Positions 1-8,933 of a stretch of DNA of 64,000 bases are shown here, one piece after another. The notes beneath the pieces were generated by a model. That model was not told where the DNA came from. It made no database searches and worked only from the letters and a program-made list of their open reading frames with translations. Position numbers and translations under genes: made by a program. The DNA is from Algoriphagus sp. AK58. Lineage in GTDB: Bacteria > Bacteroidota > Bacteroidia > Cytophagales > Cyclobacteriaceae. How positions within the stretch are numbered: position 1 is the first letter of the stretch; the number at the start of each line of letters is the position of its first letter. The DNA is taken from NCBI RefSeq assembly GCF_014324365.1, contig NZ_QEIG01000003.1, positions 1 to 64,000 on the forward strand, read 5' to 3'.

Positions 1-145
1 CAGTGGTGCTCGCGCTGTAGATAAGTGATGTGTTCGACTGTTTGTTTTCAAGCAGGAGACGGATTATGATATCTTTTCACGTGATTGGAGTTCAGACGTG
101 TTCTTTTTCTCTTTTTTTTTCTTGACTTTTTGATTTTTATGTATT

Positions 146-991
146 CTATATCTGATGCAGTACTCGCTGCGGGAATGGAATTTCGATACTATGTTTCTCA
201 AAAGCTTCCTTGATTTTTTCCATAGTTTCAAAATAAACAGGCCAAAGGTTTTCAGTATTTGTCCATGCTCTGACCACTAAATTCAAGGAACTGTCTCCAA
301 AATTATTCAACCACACTACAGGAGCTGGATCAGAATGAACGCGTTCGTCATTTTCCAGAATTTCCAGAATCACTTCACGGGCTTTTTTAAGATCGGTAGA
401 ATAAGCTACTCCGACATTCAAATCTACCCTTCGGGTTGGTTGAGAAGTCAAATTCACCACATCGGAATTGGCCAAATTGCCATTGGGTATGACCACTTCT
501 TTGTTATCAAAAGTGGTCAGATGTGTATACAAGATATCAATCTTTCTCACCGTACCGGTATGCCCCATCCCAGTCACCACATCACCGACCCGAAAGGGTT
601 TGAACAATAGAATCAGGACACCTCCGGCAAAATTGGAAAGCGAGCCTTGCAATGCAAGACCGATGGCCAACCCTGCTGCACCCAAAATGGCCAAAAAAGA
701 AGACATGGGCACACCGAGTATAGAGGCTATTCCAATAAATAAAGAGACAAAAAGAAGCGCTTTGACCAAGCCTACCAAAAAGGTATTGAGTGAGGGATTG
801 GCATCTCTTTTTTCCAGAATCTTACTAAAGCCGTTGACGAGTTTGATAACTACAAACCTCCCCACTAGATAAAAAAGTAAGGCGTATATCAGAGAAGGAA
901 TGATTTTGTAAGCGAGCTGAATGCCTTCATCCAAAAGTGTTTTCACTGTTTCCGGTGATAGTTCCATAAATCGATAATTAAGGTTAAACAT
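146..991 (-). CDS. MscS-family mechanosensitive channel
   Basis: This is a small-conductance mechanosensitive channel of the inner membrane that releases solutes under hypo-osmotic stress. Three hydrophobic segments lie in the first ~130 residues. The third is the Gly/Ala-rich pore helix (FLAILGAAGLAIGLALQGS), followed by the beta-domain start FKPFRVGDVV and an alpha/beta C-terminal domain. About 280 residues is usual for the short MscS type. The start is uncertain: ATG at 1015 overlaps the upstream methyltransferase by 25 bp, ATG at 991 overlaps its stop as TAATG (chosen here, as it suggests translational coupling), and ATG at 967 gives an N-terminus (MELSPETVK) that looks natural. It is the third gene of the type III PKS-methyltransferase unit. 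Family assignment is firm; any link to the polyketide product is inference. Confidence 0.9.
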   Translation of the reverse strand: MFNLNYRFMELSPETVKTLLDEGIQLAYKIIPSLIYALLFYLVGRFVVIKLVNGFSKILEKRDANPSLNTFLVGLVKALLFVSLFIGIASILGVPMSSFLAILGAAGLAIGLALQGSLSNFAGGVLILLFKPFRVGDVVTGMGHTGTVRKIDILYTHLTTFDNKEVVIPNGNLANSDVVNLTSQPTRRVDLNVGVAYSTDLKKAREVILEILENDERVHSDPAPVVWLNNFGDSSLNLVVRAWTNTENLWPVYFETMEKIKEAFEKHSIEIPFPQRVLHQI

Positions 992-1695
992 TAAAATTTC
1001 ACGCAAATCTGCCATCTAAAGGCCCAAAACCAACGGATTTGAAAACTTTCAATTCCGGCTTTTTTAAGGATTTTTTCCCAATCTTCTTTTGAAAAACCTC
1101 TCAATACGGACAAAGCTGCATCATTCTTTACCATCGGGGAATTGCTAAAAAACCTCGTCAACCACTTGATACTGTAGTAGGCTATAGGATGCCTATGCAA
1201 ATCATTGATCACTAACCCTAAGCGGGCCTTATGGCGGAGCGCTTTTATAAGATCTACTAATTCCCCGTCTGTAAAATGATGAGTAAACAGCGTGCAGGTC
1301 ACAATATCTGTTTTCTCAGCTGAAAATTCAGGGTCAAAAACATTTTGAACCCTCCATCGGACATCTTTAACATCCCTTTGTCTAACCTTAGCCAATTCGA
1401 TTATGTTCCCATTAGCGTCAATTCCGGTGAATTTGGCTAGGATTTGATGCTTATTTGCCCAATCGTGCATCACCCGTATCATATCTCCTCCTCCACATCC
1501 GATATCAGTGATTTCGTAGTGATTTTGTGGATTTTTGCTTATCAGCTGTGTCAATCCTAAGGTGGTGACATGATTTCCTCCCAGCCATCGATTGATGGTT
1601 TTCAGTTCCCGAAGGGTTTGTTCCAAGACAGGACCTGAACATTCCAGGTCATCCATAATCTCCTTCTCAGTACTCCTTTGGGAAAAAATGCTCAT
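991..1695 (-). CDS. class I SAM-dependent methyltransferase of the type III PKS cluster
   Basis: This is a 234-residue Rossmann-fold methyltransferase. The SAM-binding motif I is DIGCGGGD at residues 64-71 and the acidic residue closing strand 2 is in FTGIDANG. The C-terminus ends in an aromatic/basic patch (WFWAFRWQI) that I associate with methyltransferases next to type III polyketide synthases. Its ATG overlaps the stop of the PKS gene as ATGA, so the two are co-translated. It is likely to methylate a ring hydroxyl or carbon of the PKS product, or a quinone made from it, as SrsB does in Streptomyces griseus. That role is inferred from context; the methyltransferase fold is clear. Confidence 0.85.
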   Translation of the reverse strand: MSIFSQRSTEKEIMDDLECSGPVLEQTLRELKTINRWLGGNHVTTLGLTQLISKNPQNHYEITDIGCGGGDMIRVMHDWANKHQILAKFTGIDANGNIIELAKVRQRDVKDVRWRVQNVFDPEFSAEKTDIVTCTLFTHHFTDGELVDLIKALRHKARLGLVINDLHRHPIAYYSIKWLTRFFSNSPMVKNDAALSVLRGFSKEDWEKILKKAGIESFQIRWFWAFRWQICVKF

Positions 1696-2771
1696 CGTTT
1701 ATTCAGTTGAAGGGTTTCCAAAGTCAATCCAGGACCAAAACCCATCGCCAAAATATCTCCCTCGATCGCTGGATCCCTCATCATCCTTTCCAAGACAAAA
1801 AGGATGCTGACAGAGGACATGTTTCCGAAGTTTTTCAACACATCCATCGCATGGCGATTCACCTCTGGCTGCCAGCCAAATGCTTCCTGCACTTTTTGCA
1901 GAATCTGCTTTCCTCCTGGGTGGATGGCAAAATTCCGGATCTCAGAAAGCCCGAATTTTTCTTCGAAAATGGAGTTGAGCCTTCGGATTCCCTGATCCAA
2001 AAGTGAAGGAATATATTGACTCAACCGCATTTCAAACCCGAAATCCCCTATACCCCAGGCCATATCCTTTTCACCTTCCCGAAGCACTTGGCTCAGGTAA
2101 TTTTTAATGGCAAGTCCTTTATCAGTATTCATGACCAAGGCGGCGGCTGCTCCGTCTCCAAAAAGCGAATTGGCCAGGAGATTGTCCTCGGTGTATTCTT
2201 TTTGAAAATGAAGGGTGCATAGCTCTACGGCCACCACCAACACTTTGGCACCAGGCTCGGCTCGGAGAATTTTGTCTGCCAACTTCAAACCCGTAAATGC
2301 CGCGTAGCAGCCCATAAAATGGACACAGTACCGCTCTACAGAGTCATTGAGACCGAGCTTCTCGACCAATTCCAGTTCCACGCCGGGGGCTACCATACCG
2401 GTACAAGACACTAATACCAGATGTGTCACTTCTCCTGATTTTACTTCGGTCTGATTTATGGCCGAAAGACAGGCCTCGAGGGCCAGTTTTGGTGCTTCGG
2501 CTTGAAAAACCTCCATCCTGGCCTTGGTCGTTGGAAAAGGACTCAGCTCCTTGTTTTTCGGAAAAAAGGAAAATTCAGAGGTGGCTTTTTTCTCAAAATC
2601 ATCCAAGACACTGTAACGAAAATCAATGCCGGACATCCGATAAAAAAATTGGAGCTTCCGGCTTTCCAAATCATCCAGTTGGTGTGCCAGCTGCATAAAT
2701 CGGGAGATTTCGGACTGTGGAATAGGCTTACCCGGATTGGAAAGGCCAATACTGACAATGCTGGAATTCAT
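1692..2771 (-). CDS. type III polyketide synthase (chalcone/stilbene synthase superfamily)
   Basis: This homodimeric ketosynthase extends an acyl-CoA starter with malonyl-CoA and cyclises the chain. From the ATG at 2771 (MNSSIVSIGL) it has 359 residues, normal for the family. The catalytic triad is visible: Cys155 in VHFMGCYAAF, His284 in FAIHPGG and Asn317 in FGNMSS. The GFGPG loop lies near residue 345. A longer reading from a TTG at 2855 adds 28 residues without family similarity and is rejected. It is the first gene of a unit with the methyltransferase and MscS, and it diverges from a UbiA gene across 95 bp. The product cannot be read from sequence; alkylresorcinol, alkylpyrone or phloroglucinol types are possible. 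Confidence 0.93.
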   Translation of the reverse strand: MNSSIVSIGLSNPGKPIPQSEISRFMQLAHQLDDLESRKLQFFYRMSGIDFRYSVLDDFEKKATSEFSFFPKNKELSPFPTTKARMEVFQAEAPKLALEACLSAINQTEVKSGEVTHLVLVSCTGMVAPGVELELVEKLGLNDSVERYCVHFMGCYAAFTGLKLADKILRAEPGAKVLVVAVELCTLHFQKEYTEDNLLANSLFGDGAAAALVMNTDKGLAIKNYLSQVLREGEKDMAWGIGDFGFEMRLSQYIPSLLDQGIRRLNSIFEEKFGLSEIRNFAIHPGGKQILQKVQEAFGWQPEVNRHAMDVLKNFGNMSSVSILFVLERMMRDPAIEGDILAMGFGPGLTLETLQLNKR

Positions 2772-2866
2772 TAAATCAAGTAAGAGAAATATTTCTAATT
2801 TAGTCGATATCCATATCAACCCTTTCCTGTCAAGAAGGTTAAGCAAGTATTCCAACTTATCGACTT

Positions 2867-3763
2867 ATGATCACCCGCTCCAGTGTTCGACATCTCCGAA
2901 TTCCTTTTTCTTTTTTCCTGATGCCGGTTTTTTTCTTTGCGCTCGCTTTGACTCCCAATCTCAACGAACTTCGATTACTGCTGGTATTTTTGGCTTTGCA
3001 CTTGTTTCTCTATCCCAGCAGCAACGGATACAACAGCTATTTTGATCGGGATGAGGAAAGCATCGGAGGGCTAAAATATCCCCCCAAAGTGACCCCGGAC
3101 CTTTACTGGCTTTCTCAGGTCTTTTTCCTGATTGCACTGATTATTGGCGCGTGGATCAGCTGGGCTTTTGCCAGCATGCTGGCAGTCTATGGTCTAGTCA
3201 GCATGGCTTACAGTCATCCTTGGATTCGAATCAAAAAATACCCTTGGGCAAGCTGGTTGATTGCGGGGCTTTTTCAGGGGTATTTTACCTTTGCCATGGC
3301 CTATGCAGGCTTGAGTGAGTTAGGCTGGGAAGTGATGTTCAAGCCCCATGTAGTCCTCCCGGGCCTGTTGACCAGTTTGATGCTTTGGGGCAATTATCCC
3401 TTGACCCAAGTATATCAACATAAGGAAGATGCCCGTCGGGGAGATCAAACATTGAGCAGAACATTGGGAATCACAGGAACCTTTGCGTTTTCGAGTATCT
3501 TTTTTTCGCTTACAGGTGCGGCTTTTGTCTGGTATTTCCTTAGCAGAGGACAAGAAAGCATAATTTGGGTATACCTTGGAGCCATGGCTCCTATCCTCTT
3601 GTTTTTTCTGGTGTGGTTTGGTTTCGTGAGGACCAATCCTGAAAAATATGCCTCTTACAGTTGGGCCATGGGAATGAACTACCTTTCCGCGATAGCTCTC
3701 AATGCCTTTTTTATGTATTACTTTCTGGAAAACACCCAGATCCTCCAAGTATTTGGCTACTGA
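2867..3763 (+). CDS. UbiA-family membrane prenyltransferase-like protein
   Basis: This is a 298-residue integral membrane protein with about eight hydrophobic helices. It carries two Asp-rich loops typical of UbiA-type intramembrane prenyltransferases: NSYFDRDEE (Asn56, Asp60, Asp62) and YQHKEDARRGDQT (residues 183-195). These would bind Mg-diphosphate of an isoprenoid donor. The first motif departs from the canonical NDxxDxxxD, so a divergent substrate is possible. It is divergent from the type III PKS gene and ends directly against the FAD oxidoreductase, with the two stop codons forming TGATCA and no gap. Context suggests prenylation of the polyketide-derived ring, but this is inference. 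Confidence 0.8.
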   Translation: MITRSSVRHLRIPFSFFLMPVFFFALALTPNLNELRLLLVFLALHLFLYPSSNGYNSYFDRDEESIGGLKYPPKVTPDLYWLSQVFFLIALIIGAWISWAFASMLAVYGLVSMAYSHPWIRIKKYPWASWLIAGLFQGYFTFAMAYAGLSELGWEVMFKPHVVLPGLLTSLMLWGNYPLTQVYQHKEDARRGDQTLSRTLGITGTFAFSSIFFSLTGAAFVWYFLSRGQESIIWVYLGAMAPILLFFLVWFGFVRTNPEKYASYSWAMGMNYLSAIALNAFFMYYFLENTQILQVFGY

Positions 3764-4882
3764 TCAAAAAGGCTGACCGTGGGTGTTTCGCATAATTAAG
3801 TTTGCCGCGAAAGGCACGTGCTCGATCAGGTTTCGGGCGATCACTGATCCTCTGCCGGATCCGAAAAGTTTTTGGACGGTCCTTCCTACTGCTAGTCGTC
3901 TACGAAATTCTTCATTCCAGTTTTGAGCATACATTCGCTCAACATGCTCTCTAGACTTTCCTTCATTCAAGGCCTCTACGGCGATTTTGGCCGAGTGAAT
4001 CGCCATCGCCATACCATTACCGCAAAGAGGTGTAATTAAGCCCGCTGAGTCTCCAAGCATGAGTACATGATTTTCGACTGGCAGCTTGGGCTCAAAATTG
4101 ATCTCATTGATTACCTCAGGCTTGTCGAAAAGGAATTCACTTTCCTTAAAAATCCGCTCGAGAAGAGGATTTTTCCACAAAACCTGCTGCTCCATTTCAG
4201 CTATCGTCCCATAGTGCCTAAGTTGCTCCCTGCTCCCCAGATAGCATAGGTTAAACTTCCCCTCCTCGATGGCATTGATCCCGCAATATCCCCCATGGAA
4301 GTTATGCAATGCCACAGTATCTCTTAAAAAATCGGTTTTCACATGATATTTTACGCCGATATAAGGACTCCGTTGAAAGAAAAATCTACGATTCAATGAC
4401 TTATCGAGCTTACTTCTTTTTCCGAAAGCTCCAAACACAAAGGGAGCAAGTACTTCACTGGAATCAGAAAGCGTTAGGTGAAAAAGATCTGATTTCCTGT
4501 CAAACTCCAATCCGGTAACCTGAATCCCTGTCCGAAACTCCACTCCTTCATTTATTGCCAAGTGATAAAGCCACTCATCCAATACAAACCTGCTAATTCC
4601 AAAACCGCCTAAGTCCAAAGGAAGGCGTACAGATTTTCCTTGGGTATCAGAAAACTCAAACTTTGTGATTTGGGGCATATCGATAAAGTCCGGGAAAAGA
4701 CCATTTCGTTTCAAAAAATGCCGGACCTCATTAGAAATATATTCCCCACAGACCCGATGAAAAGGATACACTTTCTTTTCTATCAAAATAACCTGATGTC
4801 CGCTTTTGACCAAAAGGAAGGAAGCCACCAATCCGGCGAGACCTCCTCCGATTATGACCACCTCTTTCTTTTGCCTTTCCAA
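3764..4882 (-). CDS. FAD-dependent oxidoreductase, geranylgeranyl reductase/aromatic hydroxylase type
   Basis: This is a 372-residue flavoprotein with the N-terminal dinucleotide-binding motif GGGLAGLVAS (residues 12-21), an ESK-like CGEYIS segment after strand 2, and the second FAD motif LGDSAGLITPLCGNGM (residues 276-291). It belongs to the group-A flavin monooxygenase/geranylgeranyl reductase superfamily. In the cluster it could hydroxylate the resorcinol ring towards a quinone (as proposed for SrsC) or reduce a prenyl chain. The start is TTG at 4882 with AAAGG just upstream; GTG at 4861 is an alternative. It lies tail-to-tail with the UbiA gene. Superfamily is confident, reaction is not. 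Confidence 0.85.
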   Translation of the reverse strand: MERQKKEVVIIGGGLAGLVASFLLVKSGHQVILIEKKVYPFHRVCGEYISNEVRHFLKRNGLFPDFIDMPQITKFEFSDTQGKSVRLPLDLGGFGISRFVLDEWLYHLAINEGVEFRTGIQVTGLEFDRKSDLFHLTLSDSSEVLAPFVFGAFGKRSKLDKSLNRRFFFQRSPYIGVKYHVKTDFLRDTVALHNFHGGYCGINAIEEGKFNLCYLGSREQLRHYGTIAEMEQQVLWKNPLLERIFKESEFLFDKPEVINEINFEPKLPVENHVLMLGDSAGLITPLCGNGMAMAIHSAKIAVEALNEGKSREHVERMYAQNWNEEFRRRLAVGRTVQKLFGSGRGSVIARNLIEHVPFAANLIMRNTHGQPF

Positions 4883-4987
4883 GTGCCTTTGATTTTATGA
4901 TGAAACCGCTTATCAAAAAATAGGTTTAAGACTCGGCTTATCCCGAGCTTTGGAAGTTATTTTATTTTACAATCAATTTAGAATGCT

Positions 4988-7531
4988 ATGAACAAAACCC
5001 TACCCAAATTACTGAGGAGAACCACCTTTGTATTGGGTCTGATGGGCGCAATGCTTCAGGCAGAGGATTCTTTCGCACAGAAAAAAAAGAAAAAAGGTGC
5101 CGAAACTCCTGTTGCCGCTGCTCCTGCCCCAGCTTCAAGACCCCAAAACAATGGCCCTGCTAATGGGCCAAAACCTTATAAAGATGTCATTACTGCCAAG
5201 GCAAAGTCTAAAGCAGGGCTCTTCAAGGTGCATCAAATAGAGGACAAGTATTTCTATGAAATCCCGGATTCTCTTTTAGGCCGTGACATGCTCATGGTGG
5301 TGAGAATCGCCAAAACTGCCGATGGAATCGGATATGGTGGCGAAAACACCACCAATTTGATGGTGCGTTGGGAAAAAAATCAGGATGACATTCTCCTGAA
5401 AGTGGTTTCTGTCAACAACTATGCGGCAGACTCCCTTCCAATCTCCCTTGCTGTAAAAGCGTCCAACTTAGAACCAATCCTTCAAAAATTTGCCATTAGA
5501 TCACGTGCTACAGATTCTACCGGTACCGTGATCGAAGCCACCGATCTGTTTACCAAGGACAATCAGGCACTGGGCCTTCAAAGAAACAGAAGAACGGAAT
5601 ACCGTGTGACCCGATTGGACAATGAGCGCTCGTTCATCCAGCATATCCATACCTATCCGATCAACATCGAAGCTCGTTATGTATTGACGTATGCTGCTTC
5701 CGATCCCCCTTCCAACAGCGTGACAGGCTTGATCACCTTGGAGATGAATGCTTCCATGATCCTTCTTCCGAAAGAACCCATGAAGCAGCGTCTCGCTGAT
5801 CAGCGCGTAGGTTGGTTTGCAAGATCCTATGTGGATTACGGCGCGGACGAGCAAAAAGCCACATCCAGAAGATATCTGGACAGATGGAGACTAGAGGTGA
5901 AGCCGGGCGATGAAGAGAAATTCAAGCGTGGAGAATTGGTAGAACCGAAGCAGCCCATCGTGTATTACATCGACCCCGCTACTCCAAAAAAATGGGTTCC
6001 TTTCCTGAAGCAAGGAGTAGAAGACTGGCAAAAAGCCTTTGAAGCGGCTGGCTTCAAAAATGCCATCATCGCCAAGGAAGCTCCTAGCCCTGAGGAAGAT
6101 CCTACCTGGAGCCCAGAGGACGCGAGATATTCTGTGATCCGTTATTTCGCTTCTGACATTCAGAATGCTTACGGTCCTCACGTTTCAGATCCTAGATCAG
6201 GTGAAATCATCGAGTCTGATATCGGATGGTATCACAACGTGATGAACCTGCTTAGAAACTGGTTTTTCATCCAGACTGCTGCAGTTAACCCTGACGCGAG
6301 AAGCGTGAAATTTGACGATGAAGTGATGGGTCGATTAATCCGATTTGTATCCGCTCACGAAGTAGGACACACCTTGGGTCTTCCTCACAACTTTGCCTCC
6401 TCGGTAGCTTATCCGGTAGAAAAACTGAGAGATGCAGCCTTTACCAAGGAGTTTGGAACTGCTCCATCGATCATGGACTATGCCCGATTCAACTATATCG
6501 CACAGCCAGAAGACACAGGGGTGAGTCTGATGCCTGACGTTGGACCTTATGATAAATACGCCATTATGTGGGGTTACCGTCCAATTCTGGACGCAAAAAC
6601 TCCAGAAGATGAACTTCCAACATTGGATAAGTGGATCGTGGAGAAAAAAGGTGATCCAATGTACAGATACGGACGTCAGGGCAACAACTATGACCCGACT
6701 ACCCAATCCGAGGACCTTGGCGATAATGCCATGCTTGCTTCAGAGTATGGAATCAAAAACTTGAAGCGAATTGTGCCTAACCTCATTGAATGGACTACCG
6801 AGAAAGACAAGCCCTACAAGAATTACGCTGACTTGGAAGAAATGTATGGTCAGGTGATCGGACAGTTTAACCGCTACATGGGACACGTGAGAACCAACGT
6901 AGGAGGAGTGATGGAAGTCTACAAGTCCTCCGGACAAGGAGAAGCCGTTTACACCCACACTTCTAAGGAAATGCAAAAGTCTGCGGTGGATTTCTTGAAT
7001 AAGAACCTATTTGCCACACCTAGCTGGTTAATGGATGAGGCCATCATCGCAAGAATTGGTGATTTTGGTGCTTTGGAAAGAATCCGCGGCATCCAAGTGA
7101 CTACCCTCAATGGAATCCTGGAATGGGGCCGATTGGGCAGAGTCATAGAGAATGAGGCCTTGAACGGGGCTAATGCCTACAAGGTCACCGAACTATTCGA
7201 CGATCTACGAAAAGGAATCTGGACAGAACTACCATCAGGAAGAGCCATCGATGTACATCGCAGGGCCCTTCAGAGAGCTCACATTGAGCGTCTCGAGCTG
7301 TTGTTGACTGGAAATGTGGCTCCACTTCCTGCTCAATTTAGAGCATTTGCCGGTCCACAGCTTAATGCCTCACAGTCTGACATCAGGCCAATGGCTCTTG
7401 GAGAATTGAAAACCCTTCAAAGCCAGATCAGAGGTGCAATCGGCAGAACTTCCGACCGAATGAGCAAACTACACCTGGAAGATGCATTGGAGAGAGTCAA
7501 CAAGATTCTGGAAGGATATTCCGGAGATTAA
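4988..7531 (+). CDS. secreted zinc-dependent metalloprotease (DUF5117/DUF5118/DUF4953 type)
   Basis: This is an 847-residue exported protein. Its N-terminus has basic residues, a hydrophobic core and a cleavage region near SFAQ, followed by a lysine run and a Pro/Ala-rich linker. The metzincin zinc site HEVGHTLGLPH (near residue 455) supplies three His ligands and the catalytic Glu. The N-terminal DUF5118-like and DUF5117-like regions and long C-terminal helical region match the usual ~800-850 residue Bacteroidota family. It probably acts in the periplasm or outside the cell; the substrate is unknown. It is a single-gene unit closed by a strong terminator. Confidence 0.9.
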   Translation: MNKTLPKLLRRTTFVLGLMGAMLQAEDSFAQKKKKKGAETPVAAAPAPASRPQNNGPANGPKPYKDVITAKAKSKAGLFKVHQIEDKYFYEIPDSLLGRDMLMVVRIAKTADGIGYGGENTTNLMVRWEKNQDDILLKVVSVNNYAADSLPISLAVKASNLEPILQKFAIRSRATDSTGTVIEATDLFTKDNQALGLQRNRRTEYRVTRLDNERSFIQHIHTYPINIEARYVLTYAASDPPSNSVTGLITLEMNASMILLPKEPMKQRLADQRVGWFARSYVDYGADEQKATSRRYLDRWRLEVKPGDEEKFKRGELVEPKQPIVYYIDPATPKKWVPFLKQGVEDWQKAFEAAGFKNAIIAKEAPSPEEDPTWSPEDARYSVIRYFASDIQNAYGPHVSDPRSGEIIESDIGWYHNVMNLLRNWFFIQTAAVNPDARSVKFDDEVMGRLIRFVSAHEVGHTLGLPHNFASSVAYPVEKLRDAAFTKEFGTAPSIMDYARFNYIAQPEDTGVSLMPDVGPYDKYAIMWGYRPILDAKTPEDELPTLDKWIVEKKGDPMYRYGRQGNNYDPTTQSEDLGDNAMLASEYGIKNLKRIVPNLIEWTTEKDKPYKNYADLEEMYGQVIGQFNRYMGHVRTNVGGVMEVYKSSGQGEAVYTHTSKEMQKSAVDFLNKNLFATPSWLMDEAIIARIGDFGALERIRGIQVTTLNGILEWGRLGRVIENEALNGANAYKVTELFDDLRKGIWTELPSGRAIDVHRRALQRAHIERLELLLTGNVAPLPAQFRAFAGPQLNASQSDIRPMALGELKTLQSQIRGAIGRTSDRMSKLHLEDALERVNKILEGYSGD

Positions 7532-7540
7532 TTGAGTAAG

Positions 7541-7570
7541 GAGGCGTCGAAATCGGCGCCTCTTTTTTTA
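7541..7570 (+). terminator. intrinsic terminator after the metalloprotease gene
   Basis: A GAGGCG-t-CG stem pairs with CG-g-CGCCTC around an AAAT loop (one U-G wobble), followed directly by seven T residues. It sits 10 bp after the metalloprotease stop codon. Confidence 0.85.
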
Positions 7571-7611
7571 CCATCCATTTTTTCAGTTAATTTGAGAAGC
7601 AAAGGAAGCCC

Positions 7612-8025
7612 ATGAATAACCCCTATTCTATATTACAATCCCACAAACTTCGAATTACCGATTGCCGTCTGGAGATCATTCAGGAATTTTTGAATAAAAA
7701 TATTGCCCTGTCTCACTCCGACTTGGAAGAAACCCTGAACAAACAATTTGACCGAGTGACGATCTATCGTACCTTGAAAACCTTTTTGGACAAGGACTTG
7801 ATTCACAAGGTTTTGGATGATAGTGGAGCTACCAAATATGCGTTGTGCACTCACGGGGAATCCGAGCACGACCATAGCCATGAGCATGTGCACTTCAAGT
7901 GCGAAAAATGCGGAGAAACTACTTGCTTGGAAGACATTACCCTGCCTCAGATCAAGCTACCGAAAGGATTTGAGAAAAAGGAAATGAGCCTATTGGTACA
8001 GGGTGTTTGCGAAAAATGTCATTAA
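7612..8025 (+). CDS. Fur-family transcriptional regulator
   Basis: This is a 137-residue metalloregulator with an N-terminal winged helix (DRVTIYRTLKTF recognition region) and a C-terminal dimerisation/metal domain. The His-rich loop HDHSHEHVHFKC is followed by the structural zinc pairs CEKC and the terminal CEKCH. It would repress metal-homeostasis or peroxide-response genes; whether it senses Fe, Zn or peroxide cannot be decided from sequence. Its stop codon is interleaved with that of the convergent small membrane-protein gene (TTAA). No target operator was identified nearby. It is distinct from the second Fur protein at 58.3 kb. Confidence 0.9.
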   Translation: MNNPYSILQSHKLRITDCRLEIIQEFLNKNIALSHSDLEETLNKQFDRVTIYRTLKTFLDKDLIHKVLDDSGATKYALCTHGESEHDHSHEHVHFKCEKCGETTCLEDITLPQIKLPKGFEKKEMSLLVQGVCEKCH

Positions 8026-8249
8026 AACTCTACCGGCTCGGGTTGCTTCGATTTTTTGGGAGCATCCGAAGGCCAAATAACCCCGGGGGGCAGATCAATT
8101 TTGGGAGGGGTAATTTTTTCGATTCCTCCGTCTCCCTCATCATTACCTTTTCCCCTTTTTAGTGCGTTTTTGGTCATGGTGGCTATGAAATATACTGTAA
8201 TCACATATGCCAACCCACAGACGATCAGATCTACCACCAAACTGTTCAT
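8022..8249 (-). CDS. small single-span membrane protein, function unknown
   Basis: This is a 75-residue protein from the ATG at 8249 (a TTG two codons upstream is less likely). One N-terminal hydrophobic helix (LIVCGLAYVITVYFIATMT) is followed by a basic stretch, suggesting a cytoplasmic tail, and by a Pro/Lys-rich C-terminus (PPKIDLPPGVIWPSDAPKK). I do not recognise a family. The convergent overlap with the Fur stop codon and its well-formed composition support a real gene. It appears to be monocistronic. Confidence 0.65.
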   Translation of the reverse strand: MNSLVVDLIVCGLAYVITVYFIATMTKNALKRGKGNDEGDGGIEKITPPKIDLPPGVIWPSDAPKKSKQPEPVEF

Positions 8250-8401
8250 AGCCAAAAATTTTTCTATAATTTAAAGTATTACAAATTTTAAATCAATTGC
8301 ATGAACGATTTGTTTTTCTTCCAACCCCATCATTTATGATTTAGAACCATTTGCTTAATCACAGGGATAGGTGGATATTTGCGCTCTCAAATTCCTGACT
8401 A

Positions 8402-8875
8402 ATGATTATTAAAACCAAAAAATACCAGCTCGAAACTGGAACATATATCAAAATGGGGCTCAAATCCATCCTAAAAGAACAGTGGTGGGTGATCCTGATC
8501 GCTTTGGCCATTTGCTGTGGGTACTTCTGGATTGCTTCCATTTGGTGGATCATCGGCGCGGTGATCGCTTATGGTTTGTATGTATTGTTCTGGGCTATTC
8601 AGTTTACCGGTGTGACTCAAATGGAGCAAAACAAACCCATTTTCCAAAAAATGGCTTACGAGATCGACAGCCGTCAGATCCTGATGAAAATCAACGCTCG
8701 TGAAGGAATGCCTGTGCAGTGGAACATGATCAAGCGGGTAGAGATGACCAAAGATGCCTTTGTTCTTTACCTTTCCAAGGCTCAGTTTATTCACTTACCA
8801 TTCCGAATATTCAATTCGGAGAATGATAAAAAATTTCTCGAAACAATTCTGAAAAGAAAAGAGCTAATCAACTAA
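8402..8875 (+). CDS. YcxB-like membrane protein
   Basis: This is a 157-residue protein with two transmembrane helices (about residues 28-65: WWVILIALAICCGYFWIAS and WWIIGAVIAYGLYVLFWAI). A C-terminal YcxB-like soluble domain has the pattern 'hydrophobic-W..IK.V......F.LYLSK..FI.LP.R.F', ending in KKFLETILKRK. The family is widespread and without a settled function. It stands alone and ends in a strong bidirectional terminator shared with the fasciclin gene. Confidence 0.75.
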   Translation: MIIKTKKYQLETGTYIKMGLKSILKEQWWVILIALAICCGYFWIASIWWIIGAVIAYGLYVLFWAIQFTGVTQMEQNKPIFQKMAYEIDSRQILMKINAREGMPVQWNMIKRVEMTKDAFVLYLSKAQFIHLPFRIFNSENDKKFLETILKRKELIN

Positions 8876-8912
8876 AAAAAGCCCGCTGGAATTGATCCAG
8901 CGGGCTTTTTGG
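8874..8912. terminator. bidirectional intrinsic terminator
   Basis: A perfect 10-bp stem, GCCCGCTGGA / TCCAGCGGGC, has a 5-base loop. It is flanked by an A-run on the left and a T-run on the right. It separates the convergent YcxB-like and fasciclin genes and can stop transcription from both sides. Confidence 0.9.
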
Positions 8913-8933
8913 TATTTAAAATCGAAATCCAAA

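Noticed and set aside
2772-2855. 28-residue N-terminal extension of the type III PKS from a TTG start
   Set aside because: It lacks family similarity, while the ATG at 2771 gives the normal length and N-terminus.
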